Part shown: positions 1 through 5,654 of the stretch, piece by piece
Position numbering within the stretch: position 1 is the first letter of the stretch
How the letters are laid out: every line of letters begins with the position of its first letter
NCBI GenBank assembly: GCA_964449175.1
Contig: CAYUYH010000177.1
Location: 1-5,654, forward strand
From: CAYUYH01 sp964449175
GTDB lineage: Bacteria; Planctomycetota; Phycisphaerae; SM23-33
DNA: 5,654 nt
Reading direction: 5' to 3'
Position numbers and translations under genes: made by a program
The notes under the pieces: model-generated
What the model saw: only the letters and a program-made list of their open reading frames with translations
Told to the model about the DNA's origin: nothing
The model's database searches: none

Positions 1-240
1 GGACTACGAGCTGGTCTTCCAAGGCCTGACCGAAGGCGACGCCAACGGCGACCACGCCGTCGACGGCGGCGACCTTGCCCTGATGGGCGGCAACTGGATG
101 GTGACCAGCGGGCGGGTCTGGCTGGACGGCGACTTCAACGGCGACGGCTCGGTTGACGGCGGCGACCTCGCACTGATGGGCGGCAACTGGATGTGGACGC
201 TGCCGACCCCCCCGCCGGGTTCGGCCGTGCCTGAGCCAGC
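1..240 (+). repeat. Direct repeat, copy 1 (dockerin-like + linker coding module)
   Basis: This stretch matches 2352-2591 base for base without gaps at an offset of 2351. I count about 20 mismatches in 240 (about 92% identity), of which only about 11 fall in the first 203 bases. Of those 11, eight are synonymous and three change an amino acid (D to N, S to A, M to I). Identity falls from about base 204, in the Pro-rich linker and the sorting tail. Copy 1 starts at the window edge, so the repeat may extend further left. Confidence 0.9.
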
Positions 241-301
241 GAGTCTGCTGCTTCTCTCGGCTGCGGCGGGGCTAGCAATGCTAAGGAGACGCCGCCGGTA
301 G
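1..301 (+). CDS. 3' end of a dockerin-like, PEP-CTERM surface/secreted protein (partial)
   Basis: Only the last 99 residues are visible, in the frame starting at base 2 and ending at TAG 299-301; the gene begins before the window. The fragment has two dockerin-like calcium loops of pattern DxNxDxxVxxxD (first at residues 13-24, second at about 44-55 of the fragment), each followed by a DLALMGGNW stretch. A Pro-rich linker (TPPPG) leads to a PEP-CTERM tail: VPEPA, a Leu/Ala-rich hydrophobic stretch and a final run of five Arg. In known PEP-CTERM systems this tail directs export and processing by an exosortase at the cell envelope. The catalytic or binding part is out of view, so the function is unknown. 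The first 80 residues differ at only five positions from the matching part of the downstream lyase, so it may be a paralogous enzyme or an unrelated protein with the same C-terminal module. Confidence 0.88.
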   Translation, partial: DYELVFQGLTEGDANGDHAVDGGDLALMGGNWMVTSGRVWLDGDFNGDGSVDGGDLALMGGNWMWTLPTPPPGSAVPEPASLLLLSAAAGLAMLRRRRR

Positions 302-330
302 ACGGCGAGCCGCAACAACAACCAACAGTA

Positions 331-340
331 AAGAAAGGGG
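331..340 (+). promoter_or_regulatory. Probable ribosome binding site of the PL1 lyase gene
   Basis: The purine-only run AAGAAAGGGG ends eight bases before the ATG at 349, a suitable Shine-Dalgarno position though not a perfect GGAGG. It supports the ATG at 349, which is followed directly by a good signal peptide. The 47 bases between the upstream stop and this start are otherwise A/C-rich, and I see no convincing promoter or terminator in them, so co-transcription with the upstream gene is plausible. Confidence 0.5.
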
Positions 341-348
341 AAACAGCC

Positions 349-2646
349 ATGTATGCATCTAGATACATAGCGCTTGGCGTATGTCTTATCCTTCTGGCCG
401 GCAGTGCCCTGGCCGTCCCAGCCTTCCCCGGCGCCGAAGGTTACGGTGCGATAACGCCCGGCGGGCGCGGCGGCGCGGTCTACCACGTGACCACGCTGGC
501 AGACTCCGGCCCGGGCAGCTTCCGGGCGGCCTGCTCAGCCAGCGGCGCAAGGACAGTGGTGTTCGATGTCTCCGGCACGATCCAGCTCACCAGCGAACTC
601 AGCATCACGAATCCCTACATCACCATCGCCGGCCAGACCGCGCCGGGCGACGGCATCTGCGTCGCCGGCGAGACGCTGAGCCTCGACACACACGACATCA
701 TCGTGCGGTATCTGCGCGTTCGTCGCGGTAACACCTCGCGAGAGGACGACGCCCTGGGCTCCGACAGAACGACGGGCAACATCGTTGTCGACCATTGCTC
801 GGTGAGCTGGGGACTGGACGAGAACCTGTCCATCTACCGGTACAAGGACGCTTTGGGCCACGTCTCCCCGACCGAGAACGTCACGATTCAGTGGTGCATC
901 AGCTCCGAGGCGCTGGACCCGTGTAACCACGCCTTCGGGGCAACCTGGGGCGGAGACCACTGCAACTACCACCACAATCTGTTCGCCTGCAACACGGGGC
1001 GAAACCCCAGCATCTCGTTCTCAAACTGGTTGGACCTCCGTAACAACGTGCTGTTCAACTGGCGTCACCGCAGCGTCGACGGGGCCGGGCCGGAGGCCCA
1101 CGTCAACATGATCAACAACTACTACAAGTCGGGCCCGGTGACCTACAGCGGCGAGCTGAAGTACCGCATCGTCAAGCCGGAAATCCGCGACCCGAACTGG
1201 ATCGGCCCCGGCTGTGCCGGCTGGTGGTACGTGGAGGGCAATTACGTCAACGGGTATCCGGGCATCACCGCTGAGAACTGGAGCGGGGGCGTGCAATTCG
1301 AAGAACCGGGCATGGACCCCAATGACGCCAGGGTCACCACGCCCTGGGCCACCCCGGACATCGTCACGCAGTCGGCTGAGGACGCCTACGAGCTGGTGCT
1401 CGCCGGCGTTGGAGCGGTCATGCCCGCGCGGGACGCCGTCGACCAGCGCATCGTCAGCATGGTCGAACAGGGAACGGTCACCTTCGGCAACGGCATCATC
1501 AATCATCCCAGTGACGTCGGCGGCTATCCGACGCTGAACTCGCTGCCCGCACCCACCGACAGCGACCAGGACGGCATGTCCAACACTTGGGAGACCGCCC
1601 ACGGGCTGAACCCCTACAGCGCCTCCGACCGCAACGGGGACTACGACGCCGACGGCTACACCAATCTCGAGGAGTACATAAACGACCTGGCCGCCTTCAA
1701 GGCCACTCAGCCGATCGTCTGGGACGGCGGAACGGGCAGATACGAGCTAATCGACAACTGGGATATCGCGTGGCAGCCATCGTCGCTTGACGTGGTGCAG
1801 ATCAGCTCGGGCAAGGCGACCGTCGGATACCTCGGCCAGCAGGCAGGGACGATCTACGTCGGCAACAGCTCCGGCGAGCTGGCCGTCACGGCCGGGAGCC
1901 TCGGCGTGACTGACGGCATCTACCTAGGCAACGCATCAGGCTCACAAGGCACCCTGACGTGCACGGGCGGGACGCTGCTCGCCGGCGGGCAGATCGTCGT
2001 GGCCAGCGCCGCCGGCAGCACCGGCGAGCTGACAGTCACCAAAGATGCCCTCGTCCAGGTCGCCGGCCTGAACGCCAGCAGCGCGAGCGGGCGCGTCGCC
2101 AAGATCAACCTGGAGGTCGGCGCCTCAGACGGCAGCATGATCCACACGTCCGGCTCGTCGGCGCTTGGCGGAACGGTGAACGTCGATTGGCTGGATAGCA
2201 CCCGGCCCAAGGAAGGCGACACGTTCCAGATCATCGACTCGTCCGACCCCAACGCCACCTATACCGGCAGCTTTGACGCGATGCTGTGCGGCGACATCAC
2301 GATGGGCATACCCTCTGGCCTGGACCCGTTCGGCGGGCAAGCCAATGGCGAGGACTACGAGCTGGTCTTCCAAGGCCTGACAGAAGGCGACGCCAACGGC
2401 GATCACGCAGTCAACGGCGGCGACCTGGCCCTGATGGGCGGCAACTGGATGGTGACCAGCGGGCGCGTCTGGCTCGACGGCGACTTCAATGGCGACGGCG
2501 CGGTTGACGGCGGCGACCTCGCCCTGATAGGCGGCAACTGGATGTGGACGCTGCCCGCGCCCCCGCCGGGTAAGGCCGTCCCCGAACCGGCGACACTCGC
2601 CTTACTGGCGATGGCGTCGGCTGCACTGCTCCGTCGCGGGCGCTAG
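349..2646 (+). CDS. Secreted PL1 pectate-lyase-like protein with dockerin-like and PEP-CTERM C-terminus
   Basis: This is a 765-residue exported protein. Residues 1-22 form a signal peptide with probable cleavage after ALA22. Residues ~25-395 are the lyase domain, opening with FPGAEGYGA and GGRGG (PL1-like); the family cleaves pectate or related uronans by calcium-dependent beta-elimination. VDHCSVSWGLDE (147-158) should supply calcium-binding Asp/Glu, HHN (208-210) precedes R218-N-P220 with the probable catalytic Arg, and DVGGYP (389-394) is typical near the end of these domains. Residues 404-444 form a TSP3-like Asp-rich calcium segment ending in GYTNLEEYIN. Residues ~500-575 hold three Gly-rich beta repeats. 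Dockerin-like loops lie at 681-692 and 712-723, then the PEP-CTERM tail at ~743-765 (VPEPAT, hydrophobic stretch, RRGR). The start is supported by the RBS and the signal peptide. Substrate (pectate or another uronan) cannot be fixed from sequence. The lyase fold call is strong and the specificity weak. Confidence 0.9.
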   Translation: MYASRYIALGVCLILLAGSALAVPAFPGAEGYGAITPGGRGGAVYHVTTLADSGPGSFRAACSASGARTVVFDVSGTIQLTSELSITNPYITIAGQTAPGDGICVAGETLSLDTHDIIVRYLRVRRGNTSREDDALGSDRTTGNIVVDHCSVSWGLDENLSIYRYKDALGHVSPTENVTIQWCISSEALDPCNHAFGATWGGDHCNYHHNLFACNTGRNPSISFSNWLDLRNNVLFNWRHRSVDGAGPEAHVNMINNYYKSGPVTYSGELKYRIVKPEIRDPNWIGPGCAGWWYVEGNYVNGYPGITAENWSGGVQFEEPGMDPNDARVTTPWATPDIVTQSAEDAYELVLAGVGAVMPARDAVDQRIVSMVEQGTVTFGNGIINHPSDVGGYPTLNSLPAPTDSDQDGMSNTWETAHGLNPYSASDRNGDYDADGYTNLEEYINDLAAFKATQPIVWDGGTGRYELIDNWDIAWQPSSLDVVQISSGKATVGYLGQQAGTIYVGNSSGELAVTAGSLGVTDGIYLGNASGSQGTLTCTGGTLLAGGQIVVASAAGSTGELTVTKDALVQVAGLNASSASGRVAKINLEVGASDGSMIHTSGSSALGGTVNVDWLDSTRPKEGDTFQIIDSSDPNATYTGSFDAMLCGDITMGIPSGLDPFGGQANGEDYELVFQGLTEGDANGDHAVNGGDLALMGGNWMVTSGRVWLDGDFNGDGAVDGGDLALIGGNWMWTLPAPPPGKAVPEPATLALLAMASAALLRRGR
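1849..2070 (+). repeat. Three degenerate beta-strand repeats inside the lyase C-terminal region
   Basis: Residues about 501-574 contain three units starting IYVGN (502), IYLGN (524) and IVVAS (549), each continuing as Ser/Gly-rich turn, then a GxLxVT-like strand (ELAVT, TLTCT, ELTVT). Spacing is 22 and 25 residues. This resembles the Gly-rich T5SS/PEP-CTERM-associated repeats, which are thought to extend a beta-helix or stalk. The repeats are visible only at protein level, and the family name is from memory and not from a profile search. Confidence 0.6.
2352..2591 (+). repeat. Direct repeat, copy 2 (C-terminal module of the lyase)
   Basis: This is the second copy of the module at 1-240, in the same frame and the same orientation. 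It encodes DYELVFQGL, both dockerin-like loops and the linker up to the VPEPAT start of the sorting tail. The copies stay aligned without any insertion or deletion. Beyond about 2591 the hydrophobic tails no longer align well, although both keep the PEP-CTERM layout. Confidence 0.9.
2413..2544 (+). repeat. Internal duplicated dockerin half-motif (offset 93 bases)
   Basis: Two 39-base units at 2413-2451 and 2506-2544 encode (N/D)GGDLAL(M/I)GGNWM with only a few base changes, spaced exactly 93 bases (31 residues) apart. The upstream gene has the same pair at 62-100 and 155-193, which differ from each other at only two bases. Dockerins typically consist of two such calcium-binding halves, so the duplication fits the family. 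The second half of the lyase keeps the usual Gly at loop position 6 (DFNGDG), whereas the first has His (DANGDH). Confidence 0.75.
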
Positions 2647-2672
2647 GAGTCGCTTCGGCATCTAATCCAAGG

Positions 2673-2698
2673 CGCGGTGGGGCTCCTGTCCCACCGCG
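2673..2698 (+). terminator. GC-rich hairpin after the lyase gene, possible terminator
   Basis: CGCGGTGGGG (2673-2682) pairs with TCCCACCGCG (2689-2698), giving ten pairs including one G-T, around a six-base loop. It begins 26 bases after the lyase stop. No T-run follows on either strand, so it is not a classical intrinsic terminator. It may still pause polymerase or protect the 3' end of the mRNA. Confidence 0.45.
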
Positions 2699-2725
2699 TG
2701 ACAACCGCTCGCCCATGGCGTTCCA

Positions 2726-2773
2726 GGTGCGGGGCGGATTTCGGTGAGCCTGCCGAACCGGGACCCCGCCACC
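2726..2773 (-). terminator. Long imperfect hairpin after the ABC operon, possible terminator
   Basis: An interrupted inverted repeat pairs GGTG with CACC, CGGGG with CCCCG, CGG with CCG and TTCGG with CCGAA, about 17 pairs in all, with small bulges and an eight-base loop (2745-2752). Read on the - strand it begins 27 bases past the ABC ATPase stop, mirroring the placement of the other hairpin after the lyase. It lacks a U-tract. GC-rich DNA forms such pairings by chance more readily, so support is moderate. Confidence 0.35.
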
Positions 2774-2800
2774 CCTACTTCCGACAAACTCTCAAGCATG

Positions 2801-3919
2801 TCATCCCTCGACAGGGAAGACGTGCGCGCGGGCCAGATCGAGCTTGATACCTACGTGGCTGCCGGGGGCAATGTCCCCCCTGCCGGCAAGCGCGGTCACC
2901 ATCTCGCCGGCGGCGCCCGCTTGGCCCGGCTCAGCGGTCAAGCGGAGGATGGTCTCCCGGCCTTGCGGCTCGACGGAAGCGACATGGAGCATCAGGTCGG
3001 CCTGATCGTCGGCCACGCCAGCGGTGACATGCTCCGGGCGTATGCCGACCGTGACCAGCGCGCCAGGCGTCCGCGTGAAGTCCGCCAGCCGATCGTCGGG
3101 GATGGCCAGTTCCCGGCCAAGGATCCTCACCAGTGTTCGCCCGTCCTTGCTTGTCAGCTCCCCTCGCAGCAGGTTCATAGCCGGCGAGCCGACGAACGCG
3201 CCGACGAAGGCCGACGCGGGCCGATCGTACAACTCATCCGGCGAGCCGACCTGCTCGACGCGCCCGTCGCGCAGCACGGCCACGCGGTCGCCCAGGCTCA
3301 TCGCCTCCACCTGGTCGTGGGTGACGTAGACGGCTGTGATGCCCAGCCGCTTCTGCAGGGCCTTCAGCTCCGCGCGCATGGCACCGCGGAGCTGGGCGTC
3401 GAGGTTGCTCAGCGGCTCGTCCAGCAGGAATACGCTGGGCTGGCGGACGATCGCCCGCGCGATGGCCACCCGCTGCCGCTGCCCGCCGCTCAGCTCGCGG
3501 GGGCGGGCACGCAGAAGGTCGGCGATGCAGAGCATCTCCGCCGCCCGCTGGACGGCCGCGCGGACCTCAGCCTTAGGCCGGCGTGCGACGGTCAGCGGGA
3601 AGGCGATGTTGTGGTAGACGTCCATGTGCGGGTACAGCGCGTAGCTTTGGAAGACGAACGCGACGTTCCGCTGGGCGGGCGAGCGGAACACCCCGGCGGC
3701 TACGTCGGCGACGGCATGATCTCCGAAGACGATCCGCCCGGCCGACGGCTTGTCCAGCCCGGCGATAAGGTTCAGCAGCGTGCTCTTGCCCGACCCGCTG
3801 GGGCCAAGCAGCACGAACATCTCGCCGTCTTCGACGGCCAGGTCCACGTCGGCCAGCGCGCGGACGCGGCCTCTCAGCGAGGCGAACTCCTTCGACAGTT
3901 GCTCTATCCGCACGATCAT
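2801..3919 (-). CDS. MalK/UgpC-family sugar ABC importer ATPase
   Basis: This 372-residue cytoplasmic ATPase would power the importer encoded just upstream. All nucleotide-binding motifs are intact: Walker A GPSGSGKST (39-47), Q-loop Gln91, signature LSGGQ (143-147), Walker B VFLLDEP (163-169), D-loop SNLD (171-174) and switch His201 in VTHDQVEAM. Residues ~225-250 (PDELYDRPASAFVGAFVGSPAMN) and the following ~120 residues form the MalK-type C-terminal TOBE/OB regulatory region, which sets it in the CUT1 carbohydrate group; length is normal for that family. The ATG at 3919 lies two bases after the permease stop, with an AAGGG Shine-Dalgarno inside the end of that gene, so translational coupling is likely. 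MalK-type ATPases can serve several permeases, so the sugar cannot be deduced from this protein. It is the last gene of its operon and converges on the lyase. Confidence 0.95.
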   Translation of the reverse strand: MIVRIEQLSKEFASLRGRVRALADVDLAVEDGEMFVLLGPSGSGKSTLLNLIAGLDKPSAGRIVFGDHAVADVAAGVFRSPAQRNVAFVFQSYALYPHMDVYHNIAFPLTVARRPKAEVRAAVQRAAEMLCIADLLRARPRELSGGQRQRVAIARAIVRQPSVFLLDEPLSNLDAQLRGAMRAELKALQKRLGITAVYVTHDQVEAMSLGDRVAVLRDGRVEQVGSPDELYDRPASAFVGAFVGSPAMNLLRGELTSKDGRTLVRILGRELAIPDDRLADFTRTPGALVTVGIRPEHVTAGVADDQADLMLHVASVEPQGRETILRLTAEPGQAGAAGEMVTALAGRGDIAPGSHVGIKLDLARAHVFPVEG

Positions 3920-3921
3920 GA

Positions 3922-4749
3922 TCAGCCCTTCACCGCGCCGTGGGTCAGCCCGCTGATGATCCGCCGCTGAAAAGCCAGCGTGATGGCGACCACCGGCAGA
4001 GTCGTGATCATAGACGCAGCCATGATGCTGCCCCAGGGTATCTGCCCGTACAGCCCCTGGAACATCGCGATGGCCACGGGCACGGTGCGGGCACGCTCCC
4101 CGGTCAGCATCAGCGCGAACATGAACTCATTGAACGCGAAGATGAACGCCAGCAGGAACACGCTCAGCACGCCCGGCGCGGCCACCGGAAGGATCACTCT
4201 GAGAAGTATCTGCCATCGGCTGCAACCGTCGACCAGTGCGGCGGCGTCCAGCTCGCGCGGAATCTCCGCGAAGTACCCCACCAGAATCCACAGCGACAGC
4301 GGCAGCGTCCAGGCGACGTACGGCAGCACGAGCGCCTGGTAGGTGTCGAACCACCCGGCCAGGCTCACCAGCTTGAAGAGGTAGCCGACGATTCCGATCT
4401 GCGGGAACATGGCGACGGTCAGCACGGCGAACAGCAGGTACATCTTGCCAGCCAGCGGCAGGCGCGTGATTGCGTAGGCGGCCAGCGACGCCAGCGAGAC
4501 GGTGATCGCGGCGCTGGCCAGCGAGACGATCATGCTGTTGAGCAGATAGCGGGGGAAGTGCAGCGACTTATCTGTAAGCACGTCGCGGTAGTTGGCCAGC
4601 GTCGCGCGGAACTGCGAGTCGGCGGCAAGGAACTCGGGCCTGGCCGCCAGGCTCACGACGGCCATGAACGCGAACGGCGCCAGGCAGAACAACAGCGTGA
4701 AGGCCACGCCCGCCGCCGTCATCGCCCGCTTGACGCCTTGCTCGCTCAT
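3922..4749 (-). CDS. MalG/UgpE-like sugar ABC transporter permease
   Basis: This 275-residue inner-membrane protein is one half of the transport channel. Six hydrophobic segments can be picked out at roughly 12-34, 70-95, 103-125, 138-160, 184-210 and 243-262. The cytoplasmic EAA loop at about 166-193 (ELDAAALVDG, then RVILPVAAPG) should dock on the ATPase. The C-terminus QRRIISGLTHGAVKG is the hallmark ending of MalG-type permeases. I chose the ATG at 4749: a longer reading frame runs upstream to 5310, but that extension is Arg/Pro-rich, overlaps the MalF-like gene in another frame and has no permease character. The start overlaps the TGA of the preceding permease as ATGA, with GAGGG a few bases before it. 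The stop is two bases from the ATPase start. The transported sugar is unknown. Confidence 0.94.
   Translation of the reverse strand: MSEQGVKRAMTAAGVAFTLLFCLAPFAFMAVVSLAARPEFLAADSQFRATLANYRDVLTDKSLHFPRYLLNSMIVSLASAAITVSLASLAAYAITRLPLAGKMYLLFAVLTVAMFPQIGIVGYLFKLVSLAGWFDTYQALVLPYVAWTLPLSLWILVGYFAEIPRELDAAALVDGCSRWQILLRVILPVAAPGVLSVFLLAFIFAFNEFMFALMLTGERARTVPVAIAMFQGLYGQIPWGSIMAASMITTLPVVAITLAFQRRIISGLTHGAVKG
4746..4749 (-). other. ATGA stop/start overlap coupling the two permeases
   Basis: On the - strand the TGA stop of the MalF-like gene and the ATG of the MalG-like gene share the four bases ATGA. Such overlaps usually mark translational coupling and balanced synthesis of subunits. It also settles the MalG-like start. 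Confidence 0.85.
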
Positions 4750-5654
4750 GTGCCCTCGGGGCGGAACCGCCCCACCTTGACGTAGAGGATCGACAGCGCC
4801 AGCGCCAGCGCGAACAGCAGCACCGACACGGCCGAGCCGTAGCCGTAGTCGCATGCGGCGTAGAACTCGTGGGCGTACAGGCTCATCGACTCGGTGGCCC
4901 CGCCGGGCCCGCCGCCGGTCAGCACGTACAGCAGGTCGAACACGCGCAGCGCGTCGATGGTGCGGAACAGCAACGCCGCCACGATCCCCGGGCGGATCAG
5001 CGGCAGCGTGACCCTCCAGAACGTCTGGAACATCCCGGCCCGGTCGACGGCGGCCTGGCGGAGCAGGTCCCCGGGAACGGTCTGGAGGCTGGCCAGCAGG
5101 ATGATGGCCACGAACGGCGTGGTCTTCCAGACGTCGGCGACGACGACGGCGACGAAGGCTGCCGCGCTGGTGCCCAGCCAGTTGACTGGCCCATCGGCCA
5201 GGTGGGCCTTGACGGCGAGGAAGTTGGCCAGCCCGTAGTTGAGGTTGTAGATCAGCTCCCACGTCCTGGCCGAGATAGCCGCCGGCACGGCCCAGGGAAT
5301 CAGCACGCACGCGCGGACCAGGCCGCGCATGGGGATCTCGGCGCTGAGCAGCAGCGCGAACACAAGCCCCAGCGCCAGCTCCAGCGGGACGGAGGCGAGG
5401 ATGAACAGCAGGGTGAATCGCACCGAGCCCCAGAAGGCGCTGTCGGCGAGCACGTCGGCGTAGTTTCGCAGGCCGACCGGCTCGGCGCGGGGGATGTAGG
5501 GCACGTCGAGGAAGAAGCTGTTGACGGCTGTGCCCACGACCGGCACGAGCACGAACACGGCCAGGAAACCTGCCAGCGGGAGGGTGAACAGCCAGCCCGC
5601 CGCCGCTTCGCGGCGCTTGCGGCTGGCGCGGGTGGCGGCGTCACTGCGGGGCAT
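4746..5654 (-). CDS. MalF/UgpA-like sugar ABC transporter permease
   Basis: This 302-residue inner-membrane protein is the other channel half. A short basic N-terminus (SRKRR) precedes the first hydrophobic segment (~20-46); others lie near 78-104, 112-133, 164-190, 220-245 and 272-293. The segment YVLTGGGPGGATESMSLYA (243-261) is characteristic of MalF-type permeases. The EAA loop at about 195-223 ends normally (TLPLIRPG) but its core is unusual: the expected Glu and Gly of EAA---DGA appear as Arg199 and Arg205 (RQAAVDRAG). The ATG occupies the last three bases of the window, 5652-5654. Its distance to the first membrane segment is normal, so it is probably the true start, but an upstream start and the ribosome binding site cannot be examined. 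The stop overlaps the next permease start by four bases. It is probably first or second in the operon, after an unseen binding-protein gene. Confidence 0.92.
   Translation of the reverse strand: MPRSDAATRASRKRREAAAGWLFTLPLAGFLAVFVLVPVVGTAVNSFFLDVPYIPRAEPVGLRNYADVLADSAFWGSVRFTLLFILASVPLELALGLVFALLLSAEIPMRGLVRACVLIPWAVPAAISARTWELIYNLNYGLANFLAVKAHLADGPVNWLGTSAAAFVAVVVADVWKTTPFVAIILLASLQTVPGDLLRQAAVDRAGMFQTFWRVTLPLIRPGIVAALLFRTIDALRVFDLLYVLTGGGPGGATESMSLYAHEFYAACDYGYGSAVSVLLFALALALSILYVKVGRFRPEGT

Noticed and set aside
302..348. Promoter for the lyase gene in the 47-base gap
   Set aside because: No convincing -35/-10 pair is visible in this short A/C-rich stretch; only the ribosome binding site is supported.
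4..486. - strand open frame of 160 codons over the start of the lyase gene
   Set aside because: It is antisense to the well-supported PEP-CTERM tail and lyase N-terminus. Its repeated Pro/Ser motifs are only the mirror of the duplicated dockerin-coding DNA.
1..2591. The 2351-base direct repeat as the ends of a mobile element or a CRISPR-like array
   Set aside because: The repeats are coding, in frame and inside conserved protein modules. There is no transposase, no terminal inverted repeat and no regular short repeat-spacer pattern.
2744..3970. Long + strand open frame of 408 codons
   Set aside because: It lies opposite the ABC ATPase, whose motifs are all intact. Its translation is low-complexity, rich in Arg, Gln, His and Asp with no recognisable domain, as expected for the antisense of a GC-rich gene.
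3940..4785. + strand open frame of 281 codons
   Set aside because: It is antisense to the MalG-like permease. Its translation is rich in Arg, Gln and His with no hydrophobic segments or motifs, and no ribosome binding site is convincing.
4750..5310. N-terminal extension of the MalG-like permease frame up to 5310
   Set aside because: The extension overlaps the MalF-like gene in another frame, is Arg/Pro/Gly-rich and has no permease features. The ATG at 4749, with its ATGA overlap and Shine-Dalgarno, is the natural start.

Overview
The window is GC-rich bacterial DNA. Two neighbouring secreted proteins carry paired dockerin-like calcium loops followed by a PEP-CTERM sorting tail. One of them is a polysaccharide lyase family 1 (PL1, pectate-lyase-like) protein of a kind common in Planctomycetota, with a TSP3-like calcium segment and PEP-CTERM-associated beta repeats. 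The best guess is a planctomycete, perhaps of the Phycisphaerae type, that degrades plant or algal polysaccharide. This is inferred from protein architecture only; no rRNA or other marker gene is present.

Left half, + strand (1-2646). The window opens inside the 3' end of a gene for a dockerin-like/PEP-CTERM protein. After a 47-base gap comes a complete 765-residue protein: signal peptide, PL1 beta-helix lyase domain, calcium-binding TSP3-like segment, beta-repeat region, two dockerin-like loops and PEP-CTERM tail. The last ~80 residues before the sorting tails are nearly identical in the two proteins, and the DNA is about 92% identical over 240 bases at a fixed offset of 2351. They are therefore tandem genes sharing a duplicated or homogenised surface-targeting module.

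Middle (2647-2800). A 154-base gap separates convergent transcription units. It holds two hairpins, one about 26 bases past the lyase stop and one about 27 bases past the stop of the opposing ABC gene. Neither has a clear U-tract.

Right half, - strand (2801-5654). A compact three-gene operon encodes the membrane part and ATPase of a CUT1-type carbohydrate ABC importer. Its order is MalF/UgpA-like permease, MalG/UgpE-like permease (ATGA overlap), then MalK/UgpC-like ATPase (2-base gap). No substrate-binding protein lies in the window; if present it should be upstream, beyond base 5654.

A reasonable but unproven picture is extracellular cleavage of an acidic polysaccharide by surface-targeted lyases, with a nearby importer for oligosaccharides. 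The two units are convergent and not one operon, so the link rests on proximity alone. I see no RNA genes, CRISPR arrays, insertion sequences or recognisable promoters. The most distinctive signal is the duplicated C-terminal module.
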